Assembly (NCBI RefSeq): GCF_000169175.1
Contig: NZ_AAWS01000020.1
Coordinates: 62,001 to 126,000 of the forward strand
Direction: 5' to 3'
Origin: Microscilla marina ATCC 23134
GTDB lineage: Bacteria > Bacteroidota > Bacteroidia > Cytophagales > Microscillaceae
DNA length: 64,000 nt
Each line of letters begins with the position of its first letter. The stretch's first letter is position 1. The notes under the pieces are model-generated. The model saw only the letters and a list, made by a program, of their open reading frames with translations. It had not been told where the DNA came from and ran no database searches. Shown piece by piece: positions 24,417-32,986 of the stretch. Made by a program: the position numbers and the translations under genes.

Positions 24417-25339
24417 AAAATATGGTTTTGGAATTGTTCCTGAATATCGCGGTGTCTTTGGGTGCTCCTTTTGCCATTATCCCAAGCCATGTTCAATGTA
24501 GTAATCACAGGCAACAAACCTTTGGGCGAGCTGATGGCTGACACAAACACCGGAGAAGCCAGTCGTTTTTGCCCCGCAGCATATCCTATAGCCTGGCGAT
24601 AATCCCAAGAGTCGCCATTAGAGGCCTTTACTGCGCTGGTGGCAGCACCAATTCTTCGGAGCAAATTGGGGTACATGACGCTGCCCAAGCGTATTTTTTT
24701 GATATAAGGAAAATCTGCCTTACCCTCATCATCCGGGCGTTTCAAAACATTGCTTTGTGTGTGTAGTACCTTGCCTGTAACCTTGGCGTACAATTGCTGG
24801 ATGGTTGCCAACGAATAGTCTATCTGAAAAGGCGTGGTAGGGTCTTGCCCCGTTTGGGTATGGGTAATTTCAAAACTTCCAAAACCCCGACGGGCTCTTT
24901 TGCCCAAAGCCCCCAATATAGACACCAACTCAAACAAGCTTTGTAAGGCGGCTATATCAAACTTTTTCCCGTTGATTGTAGCAATGTTATAAAAAGTAAA
25001 TCGCAACCTAAACGTGGTGCCCACAGGAATAGCTAATAGCGTGAATTTAGCTGATGCTTTATGAGGCAAGGGGTTAACGTTTTCAGTTGGTGTGTCTCTG
25101 GGCTGTTGCCTCAAATCAAGTACCCTGATCGAGAAAGTACTTCGTTGCTCGGTGCTTCCAAAAATCATCCCCTCTAGCTCCTTAAGTTGGGCAAGGGGCA
25201 AGTGTCCGTGCAAGGCACGCCACCAAAAGCGCAGCACTCCTTTCACGCTGGCGGGGCGTAGCTCAGGCGTGGTGCCATTTGCCCCATGCAAAAACATGGG
25301 CGTAATGGTTTGGCAGGTAAAAGTGATGGTGTTTGTCAT
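24413..25339 (-). CDS. cmr1: Type III-B RAMP protein Cmr1, first gene of the operon
   Basis: A 308-residue Cmr1. Diagnostic segments are TITPMFLHGANGTTPELRPA, VKGVLRFWWRALHG near residue 32, IFGSTEQRSTFSIRV and GALGKRARRGFGSFEI, with SPKGLLPVITTL near the end. Cmr1 sits at the head of the complex and helps capture target RNA. The operon promoter must lie in 25340-25690 because the next gene is divergent. Cmr1 and Cas10 are translationally coupled by a 4-bp overlap. Confidence 0.95.
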   Translation of the reverse strand: MTNTITFTCQTITPMFLHGANGTTPELRPASVKGVLRFWWRALHGHLPLAQLKELEGMIFGSTEQRSTFSIRVLDLRQQPRDTPTENVNPLPHKASAKFTLLAIPVGTTFRLRFTFYNIATINGKKFDIAALQSLFELVSILGALGKRARRGFGSFEITHTQTGQDPTTPFQIDYSLATIQQLYAKVTGKVLHTQSNVLKRPDDEGKADFPYIKKIRLGSVMYPNLLRRIGAATSAVKASNGDSWDYRQAIGYAAGQKRLASPVFVSAISSPKGLLPVITTLNMAWDNGKRSTQRHRDIQEQFQNHIL

Positions 25340-25686
25340 AGAGTGTTGTTAAATGATACAGTCAGAATAATTTCCATATTTTAACAACTGTGAGATTTTT
25401 TGTGCAAGGCTAAAAATCCCTGGGTTAAATTTGAGTACTTTATTTTGACAATATCACTGAGTGAAGATCAATTGGCTGGGCAGGAAGAATGAGGGGGCAA
25501 GTAACACACTTTGCCGCCAAGGTTTATCCTCAGTTCTGATGATTTTTTATCTCCTCAAAACTAAGGAGGGAGTGGGATAATCGTTGTCTTTTTGCCACTG
25601 CTGTTTTAAGTGTTCCGCAGGATCACTTGAAACTGATGTATAAAAAGAAGTCTCCGATCTTTACAAGACAGGCTTCTAGCTGTATG
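25340..25686. other. Intergenic region holding the cmr operon promoter
   Basis: No gene is visible. The cmr operon must start here on the minus strand. A small imperfect palindrome (AAGTGTTCC GCA GGATCACTT) lies near 25598-25630. No promoter motif could be assigned confidently. Confidence 0.4.
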
Positions 25687-26022
25687 GTACTCTACCCAGC
25701 TTTTAGTCATCGCCTCAGCTCGTGTCTTCATGAGCTGATCGGAACCCTGAAAAACACTATTTACAGGCGCTACGGCGAGGCGATTTAGCTTTGCTGAGCA
25801 CCGACATTCATCGGTATCTAAGGACTCGTAAACTTGGTTGTGAAGACACCATAGCCGTCAGGTTAAGAGGAGCATAGTAAAAAAAAATTACTTAAAAATA
25901 CCGTCATCGCCTCAGCGCGTGTCTTCACGCGCTGATCGAATCGCCAAAAGGGGTAAAAAAACAGTAGCCTGACGGCTATGGTGAAGACACAAACCGAGGC
26001 GAAAAAATAGTAGGGTAGAGTA
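25687..26022. repeat. Dispersed repeat family A, most complete copy
   Basis: About 336 bp bounded by GTACTCTACCC and its inverse GGGTAGAGTA. Inside are CGCCTCAGCTCGTGTCTTC, GCTGAGCACCGACATTCATC and GGACTCGTAAAC, all recurring at 31770-32134 and partly at 32640-32838 and 43136-43240. It has no coding capacity. The CGCCTC/GATCGGAACCC part is related to the foreign segment inside the CRISPR trailer. Confidence 0.8.
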
Positions 26023-26164
26023 GCCGTATGGCTAACCTCAAGAGCTAAAATATTTTGCTTTGGCAAACGCACAAAAAAACACAAGTACGCAAAAAAACTG
26101 CGCAGCATCCTTTTTAAATTTGTGCTATCAGTACAAACGCAAATCATTTGGTAAATAAAAAATC

Positions 26165-27562
26165 ATGCTACTTACGATCACCACCACCCATCAGCCCGCC
26201 ACCGACTTGGGGTACTTGCTACACAAACACCCCGATAAGTTTCAATCGGTAGCGCTATCTATTGGCAAAGCGCACATTTTTTATCCAGAAAGCGCCCCCG
26301 AAAAAACAACCGTGGCTTTACTTTTAGACATTGACCCAATAGATATGGTAAGGGGTAGCCGAAACTTGGCAGGCAAAGGCTTTGCTTTGGGGCAATATGT
26401 TAACGACCGCCCCTATGTAGCTTCCTCTTTTATGAGTGTAGCCTTGGCAAAGGCTTTTTCTACGGCAATGAACGGTAAATGCAGTGCCCGCCCAGCGTTG
26501 GTATCGGTTAAGATGCCACTAGTGGTCAGGATAGCCGTATTGCCTGCGCCTGCTGGTGGAGAAAAATTGATTCGTAAATTATTTGAACCACTGGGTTACA
26601 CCGTCGGGTTGCAGCGCCATACCCTGGACACGCAATTTGCCCAATGGGGAGAAAGCAAATACTACACTCTAGAGCTGAGGCATACCATTGCCCTCAAAGA
26701 TTTATTGTCGCATTTGTATGTGCTCATCCCTGCCCTAGACAATGATAAGCACTATTATGTAAGTCAAGGAGAAATTGATAAATTATTGGACAAGGGCAGG
26801 GGCTGGCTGGAAAACCATCCCGCCAAGGAACAAATCACTCGAAGGTACTTGATCAATCTAGGTTCGCTTGCCAAAGAAGCCTTAAACAGACTCAACGAAG
26901 CGGTAGAGGACAATACAGCGGATGAAGTACCCGAAGAAATTAAACAAAAGAAGCAAACCCTGCATCAGCAACGGCTTGGGCAAGTACTAGCACAACTTAA
27001 AAAAACGGGGGCTAAATCGGTCATTGATTTGGGGTGTGGCGAAGGCAAGTTGTTGAAAATGTTGCTTAAGGAAAAACAGTTTGAGAAAATTGCCGGGATG
27101 GATGTGTCTTTTGGGGAGTTGCTCAAAGCCAAAAATAAATTATACTGGGACGAGATGGCGCCTAAACAAAAAGAGCGGATTCAACTTTTTCAAGGCGCAT
27201 TGACTTATAGAGACAAAAGGCTGGAGGGGTATGATGCGGCGGCATTGGTAGAGGTGATTGAGCATTTAGACGAAAGTCGGCTGAAATCGCTGGAAAGAGT
27301 GGTGTTTGAGCTGGCTCGCCCCCAAACAATGGTTATTACCACCCCCAATGCCGAATATAACGTGATGTATGACGGCATGGAGGCAGGGCACATGAGGCAT
27401 ACCGACCACCGCTTTGAATGGACAAGAGAGGAGTTTGAAAGTTGGGCAACTGACCTTGCCGAACGACATAATTATACGGTGATTTTTTTGCCCGTAGGTC
27501 CAGAAGAGCCAGCGATAGGAGCACCCTCACAAATGGGTATTTTTACAATTAAGAAATCATAA
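26165..27562 (+). CDS. hen1: Bacterial Hen1: 3'-terminal RNA ribose 2'-O-methyltransferase
   Basis: A 465-residue Hen1. The N-terminal half (LTITTTHQPATDLGYLLHKH, VALLLDIDPIDMVRG, YVNDRPYVASSFMSVALAKA) is the domain that binds and activates the Pnkp ligase. The C-terminal half is a SAM methyltransferase: VIDLGCGEGKLLKMLL near residue 287, the metal ligands Glu363, Glu366 and His367 in VEVIEHLD, and a His-rich segment GHMRHTDHRFEW at 408-419. It methylates the 2'-OH at the 3' end of broken RNA before sealing, blocking repeat cleavage at that site. It starts 4 bp before pnkp and is divergent from cmr1. Confidence 0.95.
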   Translation: MLLTITTTHQPATDLGYLLHKHPDKFQSVALSIGKAHIFYPESAPEKTTVALLLDIDPIDMVRGSRNLAGKGFALGQYVNDRPYVASSFMSVALAKAFSTAMNGKCSARPALVSVKMPLVVRIAVLPAPAGGEKLIRKLFEPLGYTVGLQRHTLDTQFAQWGESKYYTLELRHTIALKDLLSHLYVLIPALDNDKHYYVSQGEIDKLLDKGRGWLENHPAKEQITRRYLINLGSLAKEALNRLNEAVEDNTADEVPEEIKQKKQTLHQQRLGQVLAQLKKTGAKSVIDLGCGEGKLLKMLLKEKQFEKIAGMDVSFGELLKAKNKLYWDEMAPKQKERIQLFQGALTYRDKRLEGYDAAALVEVIEHLDESRLKSLERVVFELARPQTMVITTPNAEYNVMYDGMEAGHMRHTDHRFEWTREEFESWATDLAERHNYTVIFLPVGPEEPAIGAPSQMGIFTIKKS

Positions 27563-27566
27563 AAAA

Positions 27567-30143
27567 ATGGAAATTAGTGTACCTGAATTATCATTGGTAT
27601 TGCTGGTAGGGGCTTCGGGTTCGGGTAAAAGCACCTTTGCCCGTCAGCATTTTGCCCAATACGAGGTAGTGTCTTCCGACGAGTGCCGTGCGATGGTGTC
27701 GAACAACGAAAACAGCAAGGACGCCACCAACGACGCCTTTGACTTGCTCTACTATATGGTGGGCAAACGCCTCAAAAGAGGTTTATTGACTGTAGTAGAC
27801 GCCACCAATGTGCAAGCGTCGTCGCGCAAGGGGTTGGTAGTGCTTGCCCGCGAATACCATGTGTTGCCCGTAGTAATTGTGTTAGAGCTGCCCCAAAAGG
27901 TTTGCGAAGCACGCAACCAAGCAAGGGCAGATCGTGACCTGGGAGGGCATGTGGTTCGCCAACAATTGCAACAACTCAAAAAATCTATCAAAGGGCTCAA
28001 AAGAGAGGGTTTTCGTAAGATTTATAGGCTCAAATCTCCCGAAGAGGTAGCAAGCATTACCAGCATTGGTCGAGAAAAACTCTATAACGATAAAAAACAT
28101 ATTTCGGGACCTTTTGACATCATCGGAGACATTCATGGCTGTTATGACGAAACCGTTGACCTGCTAACAAAACTTGGTTACCAGCTAGAGGCAACCCAAG
28201 ACAACGGAAACAACTTTGGTGTGGAGGTAAGCCATCCTCAAAACCGTCAGGTAATTTTTCTGGGCGACTTGGTAGATAGAGGCCCTGGCTCGCCTGCCGT
28301 GTTGAAACTGGTAATGAGCATGGTAAATGCTGGGGTGGCTTGGTGTGTGCCTGGCAACCACGACCTCAAACTGCATAAAAAGCTCAAGGGCAAACAAGTG
28401 GCGATTAACCATGGCTTAGCCGAAACCTTGGAACAATTAGCCGCAGAATCACCAGAATTTATAGGGCAAGTCAAAGAGTTTTTGTATGGGTTGGTGAGTC
28501 ATTATGTGTTTGATGGAGGCAAGCTTGTGGTAGCGCATGCCGGTATCAAAGAAGAGATGCAGGGGAGAGGTTCGGGGGCAGTAAGGGCTTTTTGCTTATA
28601 TGGTGAAACTACTGGAGAAATTGATGAATTTGGCTTGCCAGTGCGCTACCACTGGGCAAATGAATACCGAGGCAATGCCAAGGTAGTGTATGGGCATACG
28701 CCGGTGCCTGAAGCCGAGTGGTTGAATAAAACCATTGACATTGACACAGGTTGTGTATTTGGCGGAAAGTTAACGGCTTTGCGTTACCCCGAAGAAACTC
28801 TAGTGTCGGTGGCAGCCAAAAAAGTGTATAGCGAACCTGTTCGCCCACTGATGCCCGAAAAAGAAGAAGTACTGAGCCACCAACAGGCGTATGATGACCT
28901 GCTGGATATAGAGGAAGTGACAGGAAAACGAATTGTACAAACCCGGCTAAGACATAATATTACTATTCAGGAAGAAAACTCTATTTCGGCACTGGAAGTC
29001 ATGAGCCGTTTTGCCATCAACCCCAAATGGTTGATCTATTTGCCGCCCACCATGTCGCCTTGTGCTACCAGCGAATTGCCCGACTTTTTAGAACACCCCA
29101 GGCAAGCCATCAATTATTATAAAAGTCGAGGCGTTGAAAAAATCGTTTGTGAAGAAAAACACATGGGCTCTCGGGTGGTGTTGGTCATTTGCAGAGATGA
29201 ATCAGTGGCTCAATCTCGCTTTGGGGTCATCAACGAAGGCATTGGGGTGGCTTATACCCGCACAGGAAGAAACTTCTTTACCGATAAAAACCTGGAAGAG
29301 CAATTTCTACTGCGCGTGAACCAGGCTTTAACCAAGGCTGATTTTTGGGAGACACATCAGACCAACTGGGTGTGTTTAGATACAGAACTCATGCCTTGGT
29401 CGGCAAAGGCGCAAGCTTTGTTGCAAAATCAATACGCCTCGGTGGGGGCATCTGCCGAAAATGCCCTACTTGAGGTCAATCAAGTATTGCAACAAGCCAT
29501 CGATCGTGGCATTACCGATGCACAAGGTTTGCTGGAGAAGTTTGCCTATAAAGAAACAGCCATTGGCAAATATCGACAAGCTTATCGCAATTATTGTTGG
29601 GAGGTAAGCTCAGTAGAGGATTATCAACTGGCTCCCTTTCATATTTTGGCTACCGAAGGAGGGGTACACACAGATAAAAATCATGCGTGGCACATGGAGC
29701 AAATCAGAAAAGTTTGCGCGGCTGATCCGCAAATTTTCCGAGCCACCCCTTACCAAGTCATCAACACCCACAACGAGGCGAGTGTACAAACCGCCATTGA
29801 TTGGTGGATGGAACTGACGGCTAAAGGAGGCGAAGGAATGGTAGTGAAACCCTACGATTTTATTGTGTATGGCAGCAAAGATGGCTTATTGCAGCCTGCC
29901 GTAAAATGCAGAGGGAGCGAATACCTGCGTATTATTTATGGACCAGAGTATGACTTGCCCGCAAACCTCCAACGGCTTAAAAACCGCGCCTTGGGACGCA
30001 AGCGTTCTTTGGCTTTGCGAGAGTTTGCCCTGGGGGTTGAAGCTCTGGAACGTTTTGTCCGCAAAGAGCCTTTGAGACGCGTGCACGAATCGGTCTTTGG
30101 CGTGTTGGCGTTAGAGAGCGAAGAGGTAGACCCTAGATTGTAA
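27567..30143 (+). CDS. pnkp: Bacterial Pnkp: polynucleotide kinase-phosphatase-ligase for RNA repair
   Basis: An 858-residue three-domain protein. Residues 1-170 are the 5'-kinase with P-loop GASGSGKST at 15-23. Residues about 180-480 are a metallophosphatase (GDIHGCYDE from 187, GDLVDRGPGS, VPGNHDLKLH) that clears 2',3'-cyclic phosphates. Residues about 490-858 are the nucleotidyltransferase/ligase domain with the adenylation lysine Lys531 in EEKHMGSR and GGEGMVVKPY near the end. With Hen1 it repairs RNAs, chiefly tRNAs, cut by ribotoxins. Length and domain order are normal. The 4-bp gap to hen1 shows a two-gene operon, placed back to back with the CRISPR operon. Confidence 0.96.
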   Translation: MEISVPELSLVLLVGASGSGKSTFARQHFAQYEVVSSDECRAMVSNNENSKDATNDAFDLLYYMVGKRLKRGLLTVVDATNVQASSRKGLVVLAREYHVLPVVIVLELPQKVCEARNQARADRDLGGHVVRQQLQQLKKSIKGLKREGFRKIYRLKSPEEVASITSIGREKLYNDKKHISGPFDIIGDIHGCYDETVDLLTKLGYQLEATQDNGNNFGVEVSHPQNRQVIFLGDLVDRGPGSPAVLKLVMSMVNAGVAWCVPGNHDLKLHKKLKGKQVAINHGLAETLEQLAAESPEFIGQVKEFLYGLVSHYVFDGGKLVVAHAGIKEEMQGRGSGAVRAFCLYGETTGEIDEFGLPVRYHWANEYRGNAKVVYGHTPVPEAEWLNKTIDIDTGCVFGGKLTALRYPEETLVSVAAKKVYSEPVRPLMPEKEEVLSHQQAYDDLLDIEEVTGKRIVQTRLRHNITIQEENSISALEVMSRFAINPKWLIYLPPTMSPCATSELPDFLEHPRQAINYYKSRGVEKIVCEEKHMGSRVVLVICRDESVAQSRFGVINEGIGVAYTRTGRNFFTDKNLEEQFLLRVNQALTKADFWETHQTNWVCLDTELMPWSAKAQALLQNQYASVGASAENALLEVNQVLQQAIDRGITDAQGLLEKFAYKETAIGKYRQAYRNYCWEVSSVEDYQLAPFHILATEGGVHTDKNHAWHMEQIRKVCAADPQIFRATPYQVINTHNEASVQTAIDWWMELTAKGGEGMVVKPYDFIVYGSKDGLLQPAVKCRGSEYLRIIYGPEYDLPANLQRLKNRALGRKRSLALREFALGVEALERFVRKEPLRRVHESVFGVLALESEEVDPRL

Positions 30144-30358
30144 GTGTGTGTAGGGTTTTCTTATGAAATTCATGAACAACAATATCCGTTTGATAGTCAG
30201 TGTTTTATAGTTGGTTGTTCTATATTTAAGACTTCCTTGTTGCCTCCCTCAGACTTACCCAATGTCTACTGGAGAGGCTAGAAGAAGTCTTACAATGCTT
30301 TAAAAAATGCGATCAAATTTTATAAAAAAACTGTGACCTGCCCAATACTTTGTCCTGC

Positions 30359-30382
30359 CACTTTCTCAATATTGAGAAAGTG
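30359..30382. repeat. 24-bp perfect palindrome
   Basis: CACTTTCTCAAT followed directly by ATTGAGAAAGTG, between the convergent pnkp gene and the CHAT remnant. It has no loop and no T-run, so it is a poor terminator; it could be a protein-binding site or repeat debris. The rest of 30144-30426 shows no gene. Confidence 0.6.
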
Positions 30383-30426
30383 CGGCAACTGGGGTACTTT
30401 TTAAAATAGTAGATGTAACCCAGGAG

Positions 30427-30700
30427 TTATCCTGACCTTTTCCACCCCGTCCAATATTCACATCCCCATTGGTATTCTTCGAAAATAATTACTCCATTGT
30501 CTTGGGTAGCTTTTACATAGCGTGCACTGCTCTCAAATGCCGCTTTGATGGAATCGCCCTTGGCGAGGTTTTCATAAAAGGCAATAGCAAGCTTAGCCGC
30601 CAAACTGTCCTTTACATTTTTGTATGCCGTTGTGCTCACAGTTGAGGTTGGCAAAATCTGTAAAAATAACGGGTTTATTGTGGCTGTGTAGCGTTTTCTT
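30427..30700 (-). pseudogene. Decayed CHAT-domain gene fragment
   Basis: Two pieces of a CHAT domain are joined in different frames. The first reads LHSHNKPVIFTDFANLN and matches VIFTGFANPKG of the CHAT protein at 15482-17671. The second reads NVKDSLAAKLAIAFYENLAK then GDSIKAAFESSARYVKA, matching NVKDTLAAKLAVQFYKNLAK of the same protein. The catalytic His and Cys region between them is deleted. The closing WGCEYWTG resembles the end of CHAT effectors. This is a dead paralogue about 13 kb from the intact gene, on the same strand. Confidence 0.85.
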
Positions 30701-30837
30701 GAATTGTTGAAATACGCCCAAAGTTAGTCAAAATAGCATTCGTTTTTATACTTGTTTTTTAAGGGGGTATGAAAAAAACTACCTCATTTAAGCTTAGTTT
30801 TTGTAAATTGTGACCATTTAACAAACAATTATTCCAC

Positions 30838-31344
30838 ATGGAAAAAACAGATTCAACGAATATTGCAGAAGTAGAACGCATCACAGCAATGATAGACAAT
30901 ATCACCCCCGATTATGTACATAAAATCTCGGACAAGTTGTATAAATACCAACCTTACTTGATTTCACTTGTGTTGGGCGATCAAGTAGACTTTACACCAT
31001 TGGAAGCCGAGGAGATGTTGAAATTTTACTTGATGCTGTGGGAATACTATCAGGATAAAAAAAATATCAAAAAAGTGCCATTATCTGCTGAGAAGTTTAG
31101 ACAAAAGCAAAGCAAAAATATTGAGTACTTCAATTACCTAGAGAAGGAAAGTAAAGAAGGAGCCGAGTTTGCCACAAACATCAATATTGCCAACACTCAC
31201 TCAAAGTATTTGTTGGGTGCCATACTAAAACGGTTTCAAACGCGCCCAGTGCTGGTAAATATGCCCCATCAAAATAGAGTCGTTTTCTTGATAAGTTGTA
31301 AAAGTTTAGTAGAATGTTTTGATGATATTGTGCTGGCTAAATAA
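30838..31344 (+). CDS. Hypothetical protein, 168 residues
   Basis: I do not recognise this protein. It is soluble, charged and probably mostly helical, with no signal peptide or membrane segment. Notable stretches are ERITAMIDNITPDYVHKISD, VDFTPLEAEEMLKFYLMLWE and HSKYLLGAILKRFQTRPVLV. Its ATG is a clear start after an AT-rich leader. It is a lone plus-strand gene between the CHAT remnant and a repeat-rich region, so context gives no function. Confidence 0.65.
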   Translation: MEKTDSTNIAEVERITAMIDNITPDYVHKISDKLYKYQPYLISLVLGDQVDFTPLEAEEMLKFYLMLWEYYQDKKNIKKVPLSAEKFRQKQSKNIEYFNYLEKESKEGAEFATNINIANTHSKYLLGAILKRFQTRPVLVNMPHQNRVVFLISCKSLVECFDDIVLAK

Positions 31345-31769
31345 ATGTCCATTGCTGGTACAAAGGTCTTTCGCTTAGCCTTGAGGATTGTGTTGTTAAT
31401 CATCTTTGTAACGGGCAAAAAGGGATGAAGCTACTAAATGATTAAGGCTCTTATAAAGAATTGGGCTGAAGGGTTATTGTATGCTCATGTTTGCTCTTCA
31501 CTAGGGCAACCATTCCGATAAATCGCGAACTTCCATTGCATTACAGCAAGGGATTGCCCCTACATTTATCACTTTAAACTATACGTCTGTATATTAGAAA
31601 TTTTAAAAACTTCATACACGCTTAAAATGTATCCGCAGGATGCTTAATAAGAGCCTAATTTTTTATAAGAAAACTCTGACGCAGGGCACGTTTTATCTTC
31701 AGCTGTTCTTTAGGTAAATTGAGGTCGTGTTTAGGGTTGGCAAAAGCAATAAAAATAATTGGGTGTGGT
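31345..31769. other. Intergenic region without recognisable gene
   Basis: AT-rich sequence after the 168-residue gene. I see no ORF with plausible composition and no clear hairpin; the right end grades into a copy of repeat family A. Confidence 0.4.
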
Positions 31770-32134
31770 TTGGTCATCGCCTCAGCTCGTGTCTCCACCA
31801 TAGCCGTCAGGTTAAGCAAACAAGTGTAGAAAATTCACCCTAAAAATACCGCCACTACCTCAGCGAGTGTCTCCACTCGCCGATTGAGTCTCTAAAAAAA
31901 GCGCCCAAAGACAGTCTGGTCTCTTGTGAAGACACAAGCGACGGCGGAAAAAAGAGGCTAACCTGACGGCTATGGTGTCTCCACGAGCTGACCGAAACCT
32001 TGAAAAGTACTTTTCCCAGGCGCTGCGACGGAGCGATTTAGCTTTGCTGAGCACCGACATTCATCGGCATCTAAGGACTCGTAAACTCGGTTGTAGAGGC
32101 ACAAACTGAGGAGAAAAAATAGTAGGGTAGAGTA
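31770..32134. repeat. Dispersed repeat family A, second copy
   Basis: TCATCGCCTCAGCTCGTGTC at the left, then GATTTAGCTTTGCTGAGCAC and CGACATTCATCGGCATCTAA, and the right boundary GGGTAGAGTAC near 32124-32134. It is the same family as 25687-26022 but with rearranged internal segments and several short inverted subrepeats (TAGCCGTCAGGTTA / TAACCTGACGGCTA). Confidence 0.78.
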
Positions 32135-32323
32135 CCAGTTTATAAAACCCTTTTCAAAAACTAACGATGGTAGTGTTGGGTGAAGCCCCAATATCCTCAA
32201 ATATGTGCAGTCACCCGTAGGGAGTTATCGCTCAGCTCAATTTTACCTATACTTGGGTAAGTGTTCAACTCTATATCCTAAAGAATGCATTGAGCTGGTT
32301 GCTTTTTTGAGAACCACCAAACG

Positions 32324-32533
32324 ATGAAGGACGAAGGACGTTTCTTCAATCAAAATTATGTTCTTGAGATACTCATTCGCAGCTACAGTGCCCTCAAAGA
32401 CTATCAACACAAAACAGACGCGTTGGAGCAAGCCATAGACATATTTGACAAAATGCTGCAACGCCCTGACTATCGCCAGCACGCCCAGCACACTGTGCTT
32501 AAGGCAGATGAGGCAGCAAGTAAAAAAGCTTGA
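32324..32533 (+). pseudogene. Possible gene fragment, 69 residues
   Basis: The reading frame encodes a plausible helical segment (FFNQNYVLEILIRSYSALKD, then LEQAIDIFDKMLQRPDYR) that resembles a tail of a helical-repeat protein. Just upstream another frame reads KECIELVAFLRTTKR before a stop, suggesting a frameshifted continuation. There is no good start and the flanks are repeats. I read it as debris of a former gene, with low certainty. Confidence 0.35.
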
Positions 32534-32639
32534 TTTTCGGCAGACAGGCACGCATGGCGTGGAGGGCAATGCTGATTCAATATCGATGTAAAATAGGCTT
32601 GAGATTCCTCAAGCCTATCAAAAACTTTATTACCTACTA

Positions 32640-32838
32640 TTTTCGCCCTGATTTGTGTCTTCACAACCGAGTTTACGAGTCCTTAGAGATCGATGTATAT
32701 CGATGCCCAAAAAACAATTTACTTTGGGTTTCTATAATCTGTAAAGACACGTAGGCGAGGCGAAGATGGTATTTTTAAAAACCGAAGCTAAAGTTTTACT
32801 GTGCTGAACTCAACAAAGTTAAAAACTGGGTAGAGTAC
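32640..32838. repeat. Dispersed repeat family A, partial copy
   Basis: Contains TTTGTGTCTTCACAACCGAG, a GGACTCGTAAAC-like segment in reverse (GTTTACGAGTCC) and ends with the family boundary GGGTAGAGTAC. It adjoins the MITE at 32849-32975. Confidence 0.65.
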
Positions 32839-32848
32839 TCACTAACTC

Positions 32849-32975
32849 AAGTTACGCAGTTTTCTGAAGGTCACCTGTTTCTATTGTTGAATGGCTATAT
32901 TGTTGCGCAATGCGTAGCCCAACCATTGAGCAATAAAGCCATATAACCATCAAAATAAGTAGGTCTGCGTAACTT
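32849..32975. mobile_element. MITE-like palindrome-bounded element
   Basis: About 127 bp with 11-bp perfect terminal inverted repeats AAGTTACGCAG and CTGCGTAACTT. The interior (GCGCAATGCGTAGCCCAACC) has no coding capacity. It lies immediately downstream of the betaine methyltransferase gene on the minus strand. Confidence 0.7.
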
Positions 32976-32986
32976 CAGTAACTACT

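Noticed and set aside
25863-26147. 94-codon minus-strand frame with hydrophobic segments upstream of hen1
   Set aside because: It overlaps dispersed repeat family A and its hydrophobicity follows from the repeat's AT-rich sequence; no start context or homologue is apparent.
15482-26164. A cas1/cas2/cas6 adaptation or processing module within the locus
   Set aside because: All genes of the operon are accounted for by cmr1-6, cas10, CARF and CHAT; no integrase or Cas6-type protein is visible, so these must act from elsewhere if present.
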